DNA of 64,000 bases from Halomonas sp. (GTDB taxonomy: Bacteria; Pseudomonadota; Gammaproteobacteria; Pseudomonadales; Halomonadaceae), in NCBI RefSeq assembly GCF_029263665.1, contig NZ_JAJUFQ010000023.1, positions 1 to 64,000 on the forward strand, read 5' to 3'. Every line of letters begins with the position of its first letter. Position 1 is the stretch's first letter. Position numbers and translations under genes: made by a program. The notes under the pieces were generated by a model that was given only the letters and a program-made list of their open reading frames with translations, searched no databases and was not told the DNA's origin. Shown here piece by piece: positions 1-8,719 of this stretch.

Positions 1-853
1 CCTGACGTTCTGGAACGGCGCCAAGGCCATCACCGGCGACGATGCCAACGGCAACTACCTGCACTATGGGGTGCGCGAGTTCGGCATGGGCGCGATCATG
101 AACGGCATCGCCCTGCATGGTGGCTTCATCCCTTATGGCGCGACCTTCCTGATCTTCATGGAATACATGCGCAATGCCGTGCGTATGGCCGCGTTGATGG
201 GTAAGCAGGCCATCTATGTGTTCACCCATGACTCCATCGGTCTTGGCGAAGACGGCCCGACCCACCAGCCTATCGAGCAGTTGACCAGCCTGCGCTCTAC
301 TCCGAACCTGCTGACCTGGCGTCCCTGCGATGCCACCGAGACCGCAGCAGCCTGGGGTGCCGCCATCAAGCGTCAATCCGGCCCCACCGCCCTGATCCTG
401 TCGCGCCAGAACCTGCCGCATCAGCCGCGCACCAAGCAGCAGCTGGCGGATATCCAGCGCGGTGGCTATGTGCTCAAGCACGAGGCCGATACACACCAGG
501 GCCAGCCGGAGCTGATCCTGATCGCCACCGGCTCCGAAGTGGCGCTGGCCATGGAGGCGGCGGCCGAACTGGAAAAGCAAGGTCGTGCAGTGCGTGTGGT
601 GTCGATGCCTTGCTGCGATGTCTTTGACCAACAGGATGCCGACTACCGTGAATCTGTGCTGCCTAACGCGGTACGTGCGCGCCTGGCCGTAGAGGCCAGC
701 CACCGCGATTACTGGAGCAAATACGTCGGCCTCGATGGCGATGTCGTGGGCATGACCACCTTCGGTGAATCCGCCCCTGCGGGCGAGCTGTTCAAGCACT
801 TCGGCTTCAGCGTCGAGAATGTGGTGAAAAAGGCGCTAGCCCTAGTGAACTGA
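1..853 (+). CDS. tkt: transketolase, C-terminal part (5' end outside window)
   Basis: The open frame enters from the left edge (codons begin at base 2, so the ATG at 71 is internal) and ends at TGA 851-853. It covers the pyrimidine-binding and C-terminal transketolase domains. Visible signatures are YGVREFGMGAIMNGIALHGG, the FTHDSIGLGEDGPTHQP loop and the IATGSEVALA motif of the C-terminal domain. Transketolase moves two-carbon units between sugar phosphates using thiamine diphosphate and uses erythrose 4-phosphate, which would also be the product of the polyol island starting 1 kb downstream. No frameshift is seen. Confidence 0.96.
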   Translation, partial: LTFWNGAKAITGDDANGNYLHYGVREFGMGAIMNGIALHGGFIPYGATFLIFMEYMRNAVRMAALMGKQAIYVFTHDSIGLGEDGPTHQPIEQLTSLRSTPNLLTWRPCDATETAAAWGAAIKRQSGPTALILSRQNLPHQPRTKQQLADIQRGGYVLKHEADTHQGQPELILIATGSEVALAMEAAAELEKQGRAVRVVSMPCCDVFDQQDADYRESVLPNAVRARLAVEASHRDYWSKYVGLDGDVVGMTTFGESAPAGELFKHFGFSVENVVKKALALVN

Positions 854-857
854 GCCT

Positions 858-881
858 CCTTGCCGCAGACTGACGGCAAGG
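858..881 (+). terminator. stem-loop after tkt, weak terminator
   Basis: CCTTGCCG and CGGCAAGG form an 8-bp perfect stem with an 8-nt loop, 4 nt after the tkt stop. There is no T-run, so intrinsic termination is doubtful. It may only protect the 3' end. Confidence 0.35.
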
Positions 882-1003
882 GACTCGACGCGAACTGGCA
901 CACTCTTTAGAATGTGGTGCGTCGCAATATCTGCGGCGAATGCGTCGATAAGCTCGTTGGCGTGACTCGTAAATAGAGTTTATGCATGCAGCTTGGCGAC
1001 ATA

Positions 1004-1190
1004 AGTTCTCAGGGCGGGGTGAAAGTCCCCACCGGCGGTGATCTCTCGAACGGCACCACGTCAAGCATGCCAGAGAGTCAGCCCGCGAGCGCCCTTCCGC
1101 TACCATGGTGAACTGGCGGAAGGGGTCAGCAGATTCGGTGAGAATCCGAAGCCGACGGTGATAGTCCGGATGGAAGAGAACGGTAGCAAA
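1004..1190 (+). promoter_or_regulatory. FMN riboswitch (RFN element)
   Basis: The conserved blocks of the RFN element appear in order: AGGGCGGGGTGAAAGTCCCC, ACCGGCGGTGA, AGCCCGCGAGCGCC, GGTCAGCAGATTCGGTGAGAA, then GCCGACGGTGATAGTCCGGATGGAAGAG. It lies about 80 nt upstream of the lumazine synthase start, so FMN should repress that gene. The expression platform probably lies at 1200-1262, where GGGCA/TGCCC can pair ahead of the AGAGGA ribosome site; that part is inference. Confidence 0.96.
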
Positions 1191-1269
1191 CGCTTGGCAT
1201 TGCCTGGACGGGCAGTGTCGGTGTTGGCGTCCGCTTGCCCTGATTCTGGTGATTGTTAGAGGAAAAACC

Positions 1270-1749
1270 ATGAATCAGCCTAATGCTAGTCAAACTCCCC
1301 GCATCGCCTTCATCCAGGCCAGTTGGCATGACGACATCGTCGGCCGTGCACGGGAATCCTTCATTGCCACTCTGGCCGAAAAGCATGCCATCGATGCTTC
1401 CCAGGTCGATGTGTTCAGCGTTGCGGGTGCTTACGAGATTCCACTTCAGGCCAAGCTGCTGGCCAAGAGCGGCCGCTACTCTGCCATCGTTGGCGCCGGC
1501 TTCGTCGTGGATGGTGGTATCTATCGCCATGATTTCGTCGCCCAGGCAGTCATCGACGGCATGATGAAGGTTCAGCTCGACACCGAGGTCCCGGTGCTCT
1601 CCGTGGTGCTGACTCCGCACCATTTCCATGAGCATGCCGTGCACACCGAGTTCTTCCACGAGCACTTTGTGGTCAAGGGCCGCGAAGCCGCCGACGCCTG
1701 TGCCCTGACGCTGGAAAACCAGCGCAAGCTCCAGCAGTTGTTCGTTTGA
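1270..1749 (+). CDS. ribH2: 6,7-dimethyl-8-ribityllumazine synthase, RibH2 type
   Basis: A 159-residue lumazine synthase that condenses the ribitylaminouracil intermediate with 3,4-dihydroxy-2-butanone 4-phosphate, the penultimate riboflavin step. IAFIQASWHDDIV, VAGAYEIPLQAK, GRYSAIVGAGFVVDGGIYRHDFV and VLSVVLTPHHFHEH match the type II (RibH2, decameric) enzymes known from Brucella and Mesorhizobium rather than the icosahedral RibH of E. coli. The ATG at 1270 follows AGAGGA. An in-frame ATT at 1252 would only add an unsupported extension. It is the only gene under the FMN riboswitch; no other rib gene is nearby, so the main rib operon must be elsewhere. Confidence 0.9.
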   Translation: MNQPNASQTPRIAFIQASWHDDIVGRARESFIATLAEKHAIDASQVDVFSVAGAYEIPLQAKLLAKSGRYSAIVGAGFVVDGGIYRHDFVAQAVIDGMMKVQLDTEVPVLSVVLTPHHFHEHAVHTEFFHEHFVVKGREAADACALTLENQRKLQQLFV

Positions 1750-1788
1750 TGCAAGCTCGGGTTACTTTTCGGTACACCTGAAAGAACG

Positions 1789-1814
1789 GCGCCGCAGGGT
1801 CACCCCTGCGGCGC
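1789..1814. terminator. GC-rich stem-loop between convergent ribH2 and the eryB-like gene
   Basis: GCGCCGCAGGG and CCCTGCGGCGC form a perfect 11-bp stem with a TCAC loop between two convergent genes. T-runs on either side are poor, so it is a probable shared bidirectional terminator. Confidence 0.7.
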
Positions 1815-1831
1815 AAAAGAAGGCGTAAAGG

Positions 1832-3391
1832 TTATTCACTGACCACACGCCCTTTCTCCTCCATCGCTACCCTATCAACCTCACTTTTCTGCGCTTTCAC
1901 CCAAGCCCTGACCCGGGCGACCTCTTCATTGCTCATTACCAGGTAAAGCTTGGTGCGCCGCTCGAGAATATCTTCTGCCGTACAGGCCCACTCCTGCTCC
2001 ATCAGATAGCGTGCTTCGGCGGCGTAGAGGTCTGCCCCAAGGTGCTCCCCAAGATCCTCATAGCCCTTGGCTTCTCCCAGAATCTGCCGGGTGATGGTGC
2101 CGTACAGACGTGCATAGCGCTTGAGCGTGGCATGTTCCAGCCAAGGGTAGTCGTGTTCCAGACCAGCAAGAAAGGCGTCGAAATCCGCCCCGGGCATGTC
2201 GCCACCGGGCAGAGGAGCAGCGTCATTCCAGGCCTTGCCCATCTGCGGGAAATAAGAGCGCAGCTTTTCCAGGCCATGCTCCGCCAACTTGCGATAAGTG
2301 GTGATCTTGCCGCCGAACACTGACAACAGTGGCGCTTTACCGTCTTCATCGGTGATATCGAAGACATAATCCCGAGTCACCGCCGAGGGATTCTCCCGCG
2401 AATCATCGAACAAGGGGCGAATCCCGGAGAAGCTGTCGAGGATATCCTCGCGGCGGTATGGCTCGGCAAAGTAACGGTTGACTACCCCCAGCAGATAGTC
2501 GATTTCATTGTCGTCGATCGCCACCTGATCCGGATCACCTTCATAGACGATATCCGTGGTGCCCACCAGAAGCTTGTCGCCCTCGTAGGGGTTGACGAAA
2601 ATCACCCTCTTGTCATCGTTCTGCAGCAGGTAGGAGTTCGCCGTGGCATAGCGCTTGGGCAGAATGATGTGGCTGCCCTTGACCAGCTTGACGCGGTCCT
2701 TGCCCTGTTCACCGAAGGCGCCTTTGAGCACCTTGTCGACCCAAGGGCCAGCAGCATTGATCAGTGCTCGTGCCCTGAGCGTGGTAATTTCACCGCTGTC
2801 GGTATCGGTCATTTCGACCTGCCAGTGATCCTGGTGACGAACCGCACGAGTACAAGCATGACGAGTATGAATGACCGCGCCCAGGCGCTGGGCATCCAGG
2901 GCGTTGAGTATCACCAGGCGAGCATCATCGACCCAGCAGTCCGCATATTCAAACCCCTTGGGAAAGTCATCCTTGATCGCCTGTCCCTCAGGACAGCTCA
3001 GCATGTTCAGACGGCGACTACCGGGCAACAGGTCATCCTTGCCTCCCAGGTGATCGTAGAGGAACAGGCCTGCACGAATCAGCCAGGCGGGGCGCTGTTC
3101 GGGGCTATGGGGTAACACGAAACGCATCGGCCAGATGATGTGTGGCGCTTTCTTCAACAACACACTGCGCTCTCGCAAGGCTTCCCGCACCAGTCGAAAC
3201 TCGTAGTATTCCAGGTAACGCAGTCCACCATGCACCAGCTTCCCGCTACGCGACGAGGTGCCCTGGGCCAGATCATCCTTTTCACACAACACCACGGAGA
3301 GTCCTCGTCCTGCCGCATCCTGGGCAAAGCCCGCGCCGTTGATGCCTCCGCCGATCACCAGCAGGTCATAGAGAGGATCTTGTTCGCTCAT
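1832..3391 (-). CDS. eryB: GlpD-family FAD-dependent polyol-phosphate dehydrogenase (EryB/GlpD-like)
   Basis: A 519-residue member of the glycerol-3-phosphate dehydrogenase family. The N-terminal FAD-binding fold shows DLLVIGGGINGAGFAQDAAG; GTSSRSGKLVHGGLRYLE and the C-terminal FGGKITTYRKLAEHGLEKL motif are typical. I chose the ATG at 3391 because AAGGAG sits 8 nt upstream; the in-frame ATG two codons earlier is too close to it. The family oxidises glycerol 3-phosphate or, as EryB, L-erythritol 4-phosphate to the keto-sugar phosphate, passing electrons to the quinone pool. It sits 32 bp downstream of an FGGY kinase on the same strand. EryB is preferred from context; a plain GlpD cannot be excluded from sequence alone. 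Confidence 0.85.
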   Translation of the reverse strand: MSEQDPLYDLLVIGGGINGAGFAQDAAGRGLSVVLCEKDDLAQGTSSRSGKLVHGGLRYLEYYEFRLVREALRERSVLLKKAPHIIWPMRFVLPHSPEQRPAWLIRAGLFLYDHLGGKDDLLPGSRRLNMLSCPEGQAIKDDFPKGFEYADCWVDDARLVILNALDAQRLGAVIHTRHACTRAVRHQDHWQVEMTDTDSGEITTLRARALINAAGPWVDKVLKGAFGEQGKDRVKLVKGSHIILPKRYATANSYLLQNDDKRVIFVNPYEGDKLLVGTTDIVYEGDPDQVAIDDNEIDYLLGVVNRYFAEPYRREDILDSFSGIRPLFDDSRENPSAVTRDYVFDITDEDGKAPLLSVFGGKITTYRKLAEHGLEKLRSYFPQMGKAWNDAAPLPGGDMPGADFDAFLAGLEHDYPWLEHATLKRYARLYGTITRQILGEAKGYEDLGEHLGADLYAAEARYLMEQEWACTAEDILERRTKLYLVMSNEEVARVRAWVKAQKSEVDRVAMEEKGRVVSE

Positions 3392-3423
3392 CCACATGTC
3401 TCCTTCCGGACGCACATCCGGTT

Positions 3424-5010
3424 CTAAAACTCGGCGGTAACGCGCTCGAAATGGCGCCAGAAACCATCGGCATTGGCATAGGAACGGCGATAGACGCCGA
3501 ACATGCGCTCATAAAGATTCTGTAGATCGGGATCAGGCATGACCCTTTCTTCTGCCAGGAACGGTGTTACCCAGGTCTGACAGGCATCCGCCAGAGTGCG
3601 GTGATGGCCCAGGCTCAGGCTGGCCACCATGGCGGCTCCCGCCGCTCCCGTTTCGTCCCGGGTCAATGTCCGCACCGGTACCCCCATGACGGCAGCAAGA
3701 ATGCTGCATAGCGTCCGGGAACGTGCCGCGCCTCCCGTCAGGCGCAGTTCCTCTGGGTGTGCTTCCAGTGCGTGATAGCAATCACGGGCAGCAAAGGCGA
3801 CGCCTTCATAGATGGCACGCACCATATGCAGCTGATGCGTGCCACTGTCGAGCCCCAGGAATTGGGCCCGGGCGCGAGGGTTGAAGAACGGTCCCCGCTC
3901 GCCATTGGTACTGATGAAGGGGTGGTAGATGACACGTCCCGGCTCCGTGCGGGCCAGCGCATCATCCAGACGCGGCAGCAGGCCCTCCGCATTGAGTGGC
4001 GTTTCCCCCAGAGCTTGCAGCATCTCGTTCAAGCCCTTGAGGAACCATTCAAGATTGAGCGTTGCCGCCATGTTCGAACACAGCTGAACCCAGGTTTGCG
4101 GCGCCACACAGGGCATGGTGTAGCAGGATTGGTTACTGAGCACGACATCACGCACGTCCTCGCGCACGGTGAGATGCGCCCCGGTGCTGCCGATGATGCT
4201 GCAGGCCACGCGCTTGCCAGGTTCATAGACACCAGCCCCCAATGCCGTGGCCAGCATGTCCACCGGCGCCAGCACCACAGGAAGCCCAGCACGCACGCCT
4301 ATGGCTCGGGCCACGTCACCCTTCAACGCAGCATGCTCCTGGCTGCCATCGACAATGGGGGGCAACAGCTCGCGGTAGCGTGACAGGCCGAAGCCTTCCA
4401 GCACCTCTTCGCTATAGTCGCCACTACGGTAATCGCCATAAGTCCACAGCGCTTCGGCCGGATCGGTGGCACGCTCTCCCGTGAGGCAGAAGTACAACCA
4501 GTCCTTGCAGTGAAAGACCGTGGCGGCCTTGGCCAGTTGCTCAGGATGATGTGTCTCTAGCCACGCCAGTTGGCCGCTCTGCAGTGACTGGTTGAGCCCT
4601 GTGCCCGTGCGCCGATAAGCCTCGGGCCCCGTGCGTGTGGCGCGCCAGTGGGCAACGATGTCGCTGGAGCGCTTGTCGAGCCACAGCAAGGCATTTCCCA
4701 CAGGATGACCTTCGGCGTCGATCATCCAGGTACCATCGCCCTGGCCGGTTACTGCAATGGCCGCCAGGCGAGGCACCAGTTGTGGATGTTCTCCGAGCAA
4801 TGTAGTGAGCGTGGTCAAGGCGGCATCCCAGGTGCCGGAAAGGCTCTGCTCCACCCCTCCCGAGGCGGAATGATGAAGCTGGTTACTGCACTGGGACTTG
4901 GCCAATTCCTGGCCCCGGCCATCGAAAGCCACGGCCTTGATCACCGAGGTACCGGCATCCAGGCCAATGATGACATCGGTTTCCAGCGAAGCTGGTACTG
5001 AGCTTGGCAT
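3424..5010 (-). CDS. eryA: FGGY-family carbohydrate kinase, probable erythritol kinase
   Basis: A 528-residue FGGY kinase with the phosphate-binding DVIIGLDAGTSVIKAVAFD at the N terminus, IAVTGQGDGTWMID, HCKDWLYFCLTGERATDP, and LRLTGGAARSRTLCSILA at the C-terminal FGGY signature. The TGQGDGTW and CKDWLYFKLTGERATDP-like strings resemble remembered Brucella EryA, and its partners (EryB-like dehydrogenase, SorC regulator, TPI paralogue, xylose-isomerase-fold protein) fit erythritol. It would phosphorylate the imported tetritol with ATP. Another polyol such as threitol, xylitol or ribitol remains possible. The ATG at 5010 has a GGGAG site 8 nt upstream. Confidence 0.85.
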   Translation of the reverse strand: MPSSVPASLETDVIIGLDAGTSVIKAVAFDGRGQELAKSQCSNQLHHSASGGVEQSLSGTWDAALTTLTTLLGEHPQLVPRLAAIAVTGQGDGTWMIDAEGHPVGNALLWLDKRSSDIVAHWRATRTGPEAYRRTGTGLNQSLQSGQLAWLETHHPEQLAKAATVFHCKDWLYFCLTGERATDPAEALWTYGDYRSGDYSEEVLEGFGLSRYRELLPPIVDGSQEHAALKGDVARAIGVRAGLPVVLAPVDMLATALGAGVYEPGKRVACSIIGSTGAHLTVREDVRDVVLSNQSCYTMPCVAPQTWVQLCSNMAATLNLEWFLKGLNEMLQALGETPLNAEGLLPRLDDALARTEPGRVIYHPFISTNGERGPFFNPRARAQFLGLDSGTHQLHMVRAIYEGVAFAARDCYHALEAHPEELRLTGGAARSRTLCSILAAVMGVPVRTLTRDETGAAGAAMVASLSLGHHRTLADACQTWVTPFLAEERVMPDPDLQNLYERMFGVYRRSYANADGFWRHFERVTAEF

Positions 5011-5040
5011 GCGTGTGTCTCCCGCTTGTTTTTATCGCTG

Positions 5041-5171
5041 TCATTCTTTGCCGTCGTTCTAGTCGTCCGTCGTTCTTGTCTTTATCGTTTTCGTTTAACG
5101 GCTATCGTTCTGCTGACTGTCACGCTGATGACGATTGTTGCCTGCCTGACATGGTGACCTGCTGACATGGT
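5041..5171. repeat. short direct repeats between the kinase and regulator genes
   Basis: TCGTTCT occurs at 5054, 5070 and 5105 with near copies TCATTCT (5041) and TCGTTTT (5085). CTGACATGGT occurs at 5146-5155 and 5162-5171. The stretch lies in the 192-bp gap upstream of the kinase gene and could hold regulator half-sites; no function is demonstrated. Confidence 0.4.
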
Positions 5172-5202
5172 TGCCGCACTCTCCCGGCCTTCCTCCCGGC
5201 CT

Positions 5203-6234
5203 TCATGGGAAGCCTGATGAGGCATCTGTCGATGCGAGAATCCGGCGAGCAACGGCTTCGTCGGTGATCAACCCTTTGAGCAGACCGCTGGCCAGCACTG
5301 CGCGGATCGCCTCGACTTTCTCTTCTCCTCCGGCTACCGCAACGATGTGGTGACGACGGAGCTGCTCCATGGATAGCCCCAGGGCGCGCTCATTGATATC
5401 GCACTCGACACGCTGTCCATGCGCATCCAGGAACTGGCCCAGGATCTCGGCCGCGGCCCCCGCTTCGCGCAGACTCTCCGCCGCGGCCTCGTCGATTTCC
5501 CCAAGTTCCATCAACAACGAATGCCCCATGTCCGGTACGGCACCGAGCCCGACCATGGTCAGATCAGCCTGCACCGCCACCCCCATCACATCCTGGACAC
5601 TGCGCTGAGCCATCAGTACTTCGCGATGATGGGCGGTATCGGCGAACAGTGGCACGGGCAGCAGATAGCCTTCACCACCGGTCTTGTCGACCAGCCGGTG
5701 GATGACGTCATAAGGGTTGAGGGACATCTTGCGCACTACGCTGCCAAGTACCGGCACCATGCGTACAGCGGAGCAGTCCATTACCGGCAGGCAATTGACC
5801 ATCTCTGCCAGACTGCGCCCCCAACCCAGTCCCAGCACCTCCACATCCCCGGACTCCAAGCGAGACTTCAGGTAATGCGCGGCAGCACGTCCCAGGTTGG
5901 CCTGGGCATTTTCCGCCTCGGCAGGCAATTCCGGCACCACGATGCAGGTGTCGAGATCCATTCTCTCCTTGAGCTGATCCTCAAGCAGGATCAAGGCTTC
6001 CGGCGACCCTTCGATAAAGACCTGCACGGCGCCCATGTCATGGGCCATGGCCACCAGGCGATGGACCTTCATCCGCGATACCCCAAGTCGATCCGCAATA
6101 TCGGCCTGGGTATAGCCCCCCACATAGGACAGCCACGCAGCACGCAGTGCCAGGTCGGCTTCGCTATGGCTTTCAGGTCTCGGTTTCACGTTCTTTAGTC
6201 TCGTTTTTTTCTGCTGCTTTGAAATTTTGTTCAT
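5203..6234 (-). CDS. eryD: SorC/DeoR-family sugar-responsive transcription regulator (EryD-like)
   Basis: 343 residues. The N-terminal helix-turn-helix reads YTQADIADRLGVSRMKVHRLVA (residues about 40-62). The rest is the SorC sugar-phosphate sensor domain (LGRAAAHYLKSRL, VLGLGWGRSLAEMV, DLTMVGLGAVPDMG, VAGGEEKVEAIRAVLASGLLKGLITDE). It is transcribed divergently from the isomerase-transporter operon and reads toward the kinase-dehydrogenase pair, the position expected of a repressor controlling both arms. In Brucella EryD represses the ery operon and is relieved by erythritol; the same role here is inferred. No good Shine-Dalgarno precedes the ATG at 6234. The K/Q-rich first 20 residues are unusual and the true start may be internal. 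Confidence 0.88.
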   Translation of the reverse strand: MNKISKQQKKTRLKNVKPRPESHSEADLALRAAWLSYVGGYTQADIADRLGVSRMKVHRLVAMAHDMGAVQVFIEGSPEALILLEDQLKERMDLDTCIVVPELPAEAENAQANLGRAAAHYLKSRLESGDVEVLGLGWGRSLAEMVNCLPVMDCSAVRMVPVLGSVVRKMSLNPYDVIHRLVDKTGGEGYLLPVPLFADTAHHREVLMAQRSVQDVMGVAVQADLTMVGLGAVPDMGHSLLMELGEIDEAAAESLREAGAAAEILGQFLDAHGQRVECDINERALGLSMEQLRRHHIVAVAGGEEKVEAIRAVLASGLLKGLITDEAVARRILASTDASSGFP

Positions 6235-6247
6235 TGGCTGTTAAAAA

Positions 6248-6259
6248 TCACGTTAGTGA
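6248..6259. promoter_or_regulatory. candidate operator in the divergent ery promoter region
   Basis: TCAC-GTTA-GTGA is an exact 4-bp-arm inverted repeat in the 85-bp gap between the SorC regulator (minus) and the isomerase gene (plus), 13 bp from the regulator start codon. Position suits a regulator site; the arms are short, so confidence is low. Confidence 0.3.
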
Positions 6260-6319
6260 ATCTTTGATAGCGAGTCAACGCCATCCATACCTGCACGGGG
6301 ACCCTAGACGGAGACCACC

Positions 6320-7117
6320 ATGCTCAAGTTCGCCACCAATCTCACCTTCATGTTCACCGAGGTGCCCTTCCTGGAACGCTTCGCCATGGCGCGCGAAGCC
6401 GGTTTCCGCTATGTGGAGTTCCATAACCCTTATCCATTCTGTACAGACACCGACACCATCCGTTTGGCGGCAGAACATGCGGGCGTCCAGATTGTCCACT
6501 TCAACCTGCCCGGGGGGGACTGGGAAGCAGGAGAACGTGGCATCGCCGTCCTGCCCCAGCGCAGCGAGGAGTTTCGCCAGGGCGTTTCCAGCACCATCGC
6601 GATAGCTCAGCGCCTGGGGTGCTTCCAGCTCAACTGTCCGCTGGGCTATCCCGATGAGCAGACATCCGCACAGGAACAGCGGCACACCTTGATCAACAAC
6701 CTGCGTCACGCCGCTCAAGCCACACAGGACGCCGGTATCACACTGCTGATCGAGCCACTCAACCCGATTACCCATCCAGGCTATCCCCTGGTCAATACGC
6801 CTCAGGCCATTGCCCTGCTCGAAGAAGTCGATCACCCCAACCTGATGATCCAGCACGACTTCTATCAGATGCAGCGATCCGAGGGGGAGCTGACTGCCAC
6901 TCTGAACCATCACCTCGATCGCATCGGCTTCATTCAACTGGCCGACAACCCGGGGCGCCATGAACCCGGCAGTGGAGAAATCAATTACCGCCACCTGTTT
7001 GCTGAGCTTGAGCGGCTCAAGTTCGACAGGTTGATTTCTCTGGAATACAGCCCGCGCACCAGCACTCTCGAGTCCCTGGGCTGGATCAAGGAATACGGCC
7101 TGTCACTCGCCCACTGA
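6320..7117 (+). CDS. xylose-isomerase-superfamily (hydroxypyruvate isomerase-like) isomerase
   Basis: A 265-residue TIM-barrel protein of the Hyi/OtnI type: FATNLTFMFTEVPFLERFAMA at the N terminus, HFNLPGGDWEAGERGIA, LLIEPLNP, HDFYQMQRSEG and the metal/substrate loop GFIQLADNPGRHEPGSGEINY. In Brucella, EryC belongs to the same superfamily and is the tetrulose-4-phosphate racemase; this shorter protein is the natural candidate for that step here, although closer resemblance to hydroxypyruvate or 2-oxotetronate isomerase makes the exact substrate uncertain. First gene of the plus-strand operon, GGAG upstream, 16 bp before the TPI paralogue. Confidence 0.82.
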   Translation: MLKFATNLTFMFTEVPFLERFAMAREAGFRYVEFHNPYPFCTDTDTIRLAAEHAGVQIVHFNLPGGDWEAGERGIAVLPQRSEEFRQGVSSTIAIAQRLGCFQLNCPLGYPDEQTSAQEQRHTLINNLRHAAQATQDAGITLLIEPLNPITHPGYPLVNTPQAIALLEEVDHPNLMIQHDFYQMQRSEGELTATLNHHLDRIGFIQLADNPGRHEPGSGEINYRHLFAELERLKFDRLISLEYSPRTSTLESLGWIKEYGLSLAH

Positions 7118-7133
7118 TTACTGGAGATTGCCC

Positions 7134-7943
7134 ATGACAACACCAAATACAGCATTCTGGATCGGCACCAGTTGGAAGATGAACAAGAACCTGGGCGAAG
7201 CCGCCCACTATGCCTCACAGATAGCCCAGGCTGGGATTTTCCAGGACCCACGCCTGCAAGGATTCGTGATCCCTCCTTTCACCGCACTGGCCCAGGTGTG
7301 CCGAGACCTTGCCGATAGCCCGGTCAAGGTTGGCGCCCAGAACATGCACTGGGCAGAGAGCGGCGCCTTCACCGGTGAAATCTCACCGGGCATGGTCGCT
7401 GACTGCGGCGCTACGATCGTCGAGCTGGGTCACAGTGAACGACGCGAATACTTCGCGGAAAACGATATCGACCTGAACCGCAAGGTCCACGCCGCGTTGA
7501 ACAAGGGGCTGACCCCCTTGCTGTGCGTCGGTGAAACCAGCGAAGAAAAGGCCCTGGGCGCCGCCGTCGAAACGGTGGTACGCCAATGCCGCATGGCGCT
7601 GGCCGGTGTTGACCGCCATGGCCTGGACCGGGTGCTGATTGCCTATGAACCCGTATGGGCCATCGGCGAGAACGGTGTCCCGGCCAGTGCCGAATATGCT
7701 GCCCGGATGCATCGCCAGATTCGCCAGGCGCTGCCGACCAACTCGCGAGGCGAGCTATTGACCGTGCTCTACGGAGGCAGTGTCAACGCCGACAACTGCG
7801 AGGATCTGGCCGCACTGGAAGACATCGGTGGCTTGTTCATCGGCCGCAGCGCCTGGCAGGCAAAAGGCCTGATGGATATCGCCACCCGGGCCCTGGGTGC
7901 ACGTTTCGGAGCCCACAATGTGGTCGCGACCAACACAGCGTAA
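7134..7943 (+). CDS. eryH: triosephosphate isomerase paralogue (EryH/TpiA2-like)
   Basis: A 269-residue TPI-fold protein with the catalytic residues in place: Lys15 in WKMNKN, the His of VELGHSERR, the Glu of AYEPVWAIG, the flexible loop and phosphate-binding YGGSVNADN. The ATG at 7134 is preceded by CTGGAGA; the TTG at 7128 would leave poor spacing. Location inside a polyol operon, rather than with other glycolytic genes, suggests the role shown for Brucella EryH (formerly TpiA2), isomerising D-3-tetrulose 4-phosphate. A general TpiA should exist elsewhere. The partner RpiB-like EryI needed to finish erythrose 4-phosphate formation is not in this window. Confidence 0.85.
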   Translation: MTTPNTAFWIGTSWKMNKNLGEAAHYASQIAQAGIFQDPRLQGFVIPPFTALAQVCRDLADSPVKVGAQNMHWAESGAFTGEISPGMVADCGATIVELGHSERREYFAENDIDLNRKVHAALNKGLTPLLCVGETSEEKALGAAVETVVRQCRMALAGVDRHGLDRVLIAYEPVWAIGENGVPASAEYAARMHRQIRQALPTNSRGELLTVLYGGSVNADNCEDLAALEDIGGLFIGRSAWQAKGLMDIATRALGARFGAHNVVATNTA

Positions 7944-8057
7944 TTCCGAGCCTGGAATCCAGTGCAACCCCAGCCCCTGGATACATTGGCGAACCGGACA
8001 GCCCAATCCATCACTCATTGCATGACTCATTCCATAACAAACAACAGAGGTCGCAAC

Positions 8058-8708
8058 ATGAGCACGTACGCCAGTCTCAGTCCGCTGCCCACGAAGAAGC
8101 GTCGGCGAGTTGTCGGAATCGCCATCGTTGCCGTGCTCCTTGGCGCCATGGCACTGGACACCAAGATCGTGAAAATCGGCTCCGAAGCAGATAACCGCCA
8201 GGCAGGCTTTTCTGCCGAACGCTTTGGTGCCGAGCAGTTTCCCTTGATTCGTGATGATGTCAGTTCCCGCGCGGTCGATGCCGTCACCCTGGCCAAGGCC
8301 ATCAGCACAGACCAGCAGGCTGCCAGCGAGCAATACGGCGTCGCCACCGATATCGGTCCTGTCATGCCGGTGTCATTCAGCGGCGTCGTTGGAGAAGGCA
8401 AGTCCGGTATCTACAACATCGAGGTCGAAGGCCTGCCGGATTCCCTGGGCATTCGTCTGCAGACCGGTCCTGCCATCAACGGCACGGACCTGCGCGATGC
8501 GACCGGCACCATCAAGTTTGGCCAGTTCACCAACCAGATCGAGTACCAGAACGCCGGTTCCGCCATCAACAACGAGATGAAAAAGCAATTGCTGGCGGAC
8601 ATTGATACCTCGAGCCTGAGCGGCAAGAGCATCAGCGTCGTTGGGGTATTCAAGTTGATCAACCCTGATAACTGGCTCGTTACCCCGGTCAGTCTCGAAC
8701 TCCAGTGA
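8058..8708 (+). CDS. DUF2291-family membrane-anchored periplasmic protein
   Basis: 216 residues. It starts at ATG 8058 after AGAGG; the longer frame from 7962 lacks a ribosome site. A basic KKRRR stretch followed by one hydrophobic segment (GIAIVAVLLGAMAL, residues about 20-34) anchors it, with the rest outside the membrane. DUF2291 proteins are often called periplasmic lipoproteins and sit beside ribose/erythritol-type ABC transporters, but no lipobox cysteine is visible here, so it is probably signal-anchored. The family motif VSFSGVVGEGKSGIYNIEVEGLP is visible. Function unknown; probably assists the following transporter. Its stop precedes the ATPase start by 11 bp. Confidence 0.75.
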   Translation: MSTYASLSPLPTKKRRRVVGIAIVAVLLGAMALDTKIVKIGSEADNRQAGFSAERFGAEQFPLIRDDVSSRAVDAVTLAKAISTDQQAASEQYGVATDIGPVMPVSFSGVVGEGKSGIYNIEVEGLPDSLGIRLQTGPAINGTDLRDATGTIKFGQFTNQIEYQNAGSAINNEMKKQLLADIDTSSLSGKSISVVGVFKLINPDNWLVTPVSLELQ

Positions 8709-8719
8709 GGCCTTCGATC

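Noticed and set aside
7134..7943. Housekeeping triosephosphate isomerase
   Set aside because: Catalytic residues allow it, but operon context with kinase, isomerase and sugar transporter fits the specialised EryH role better.
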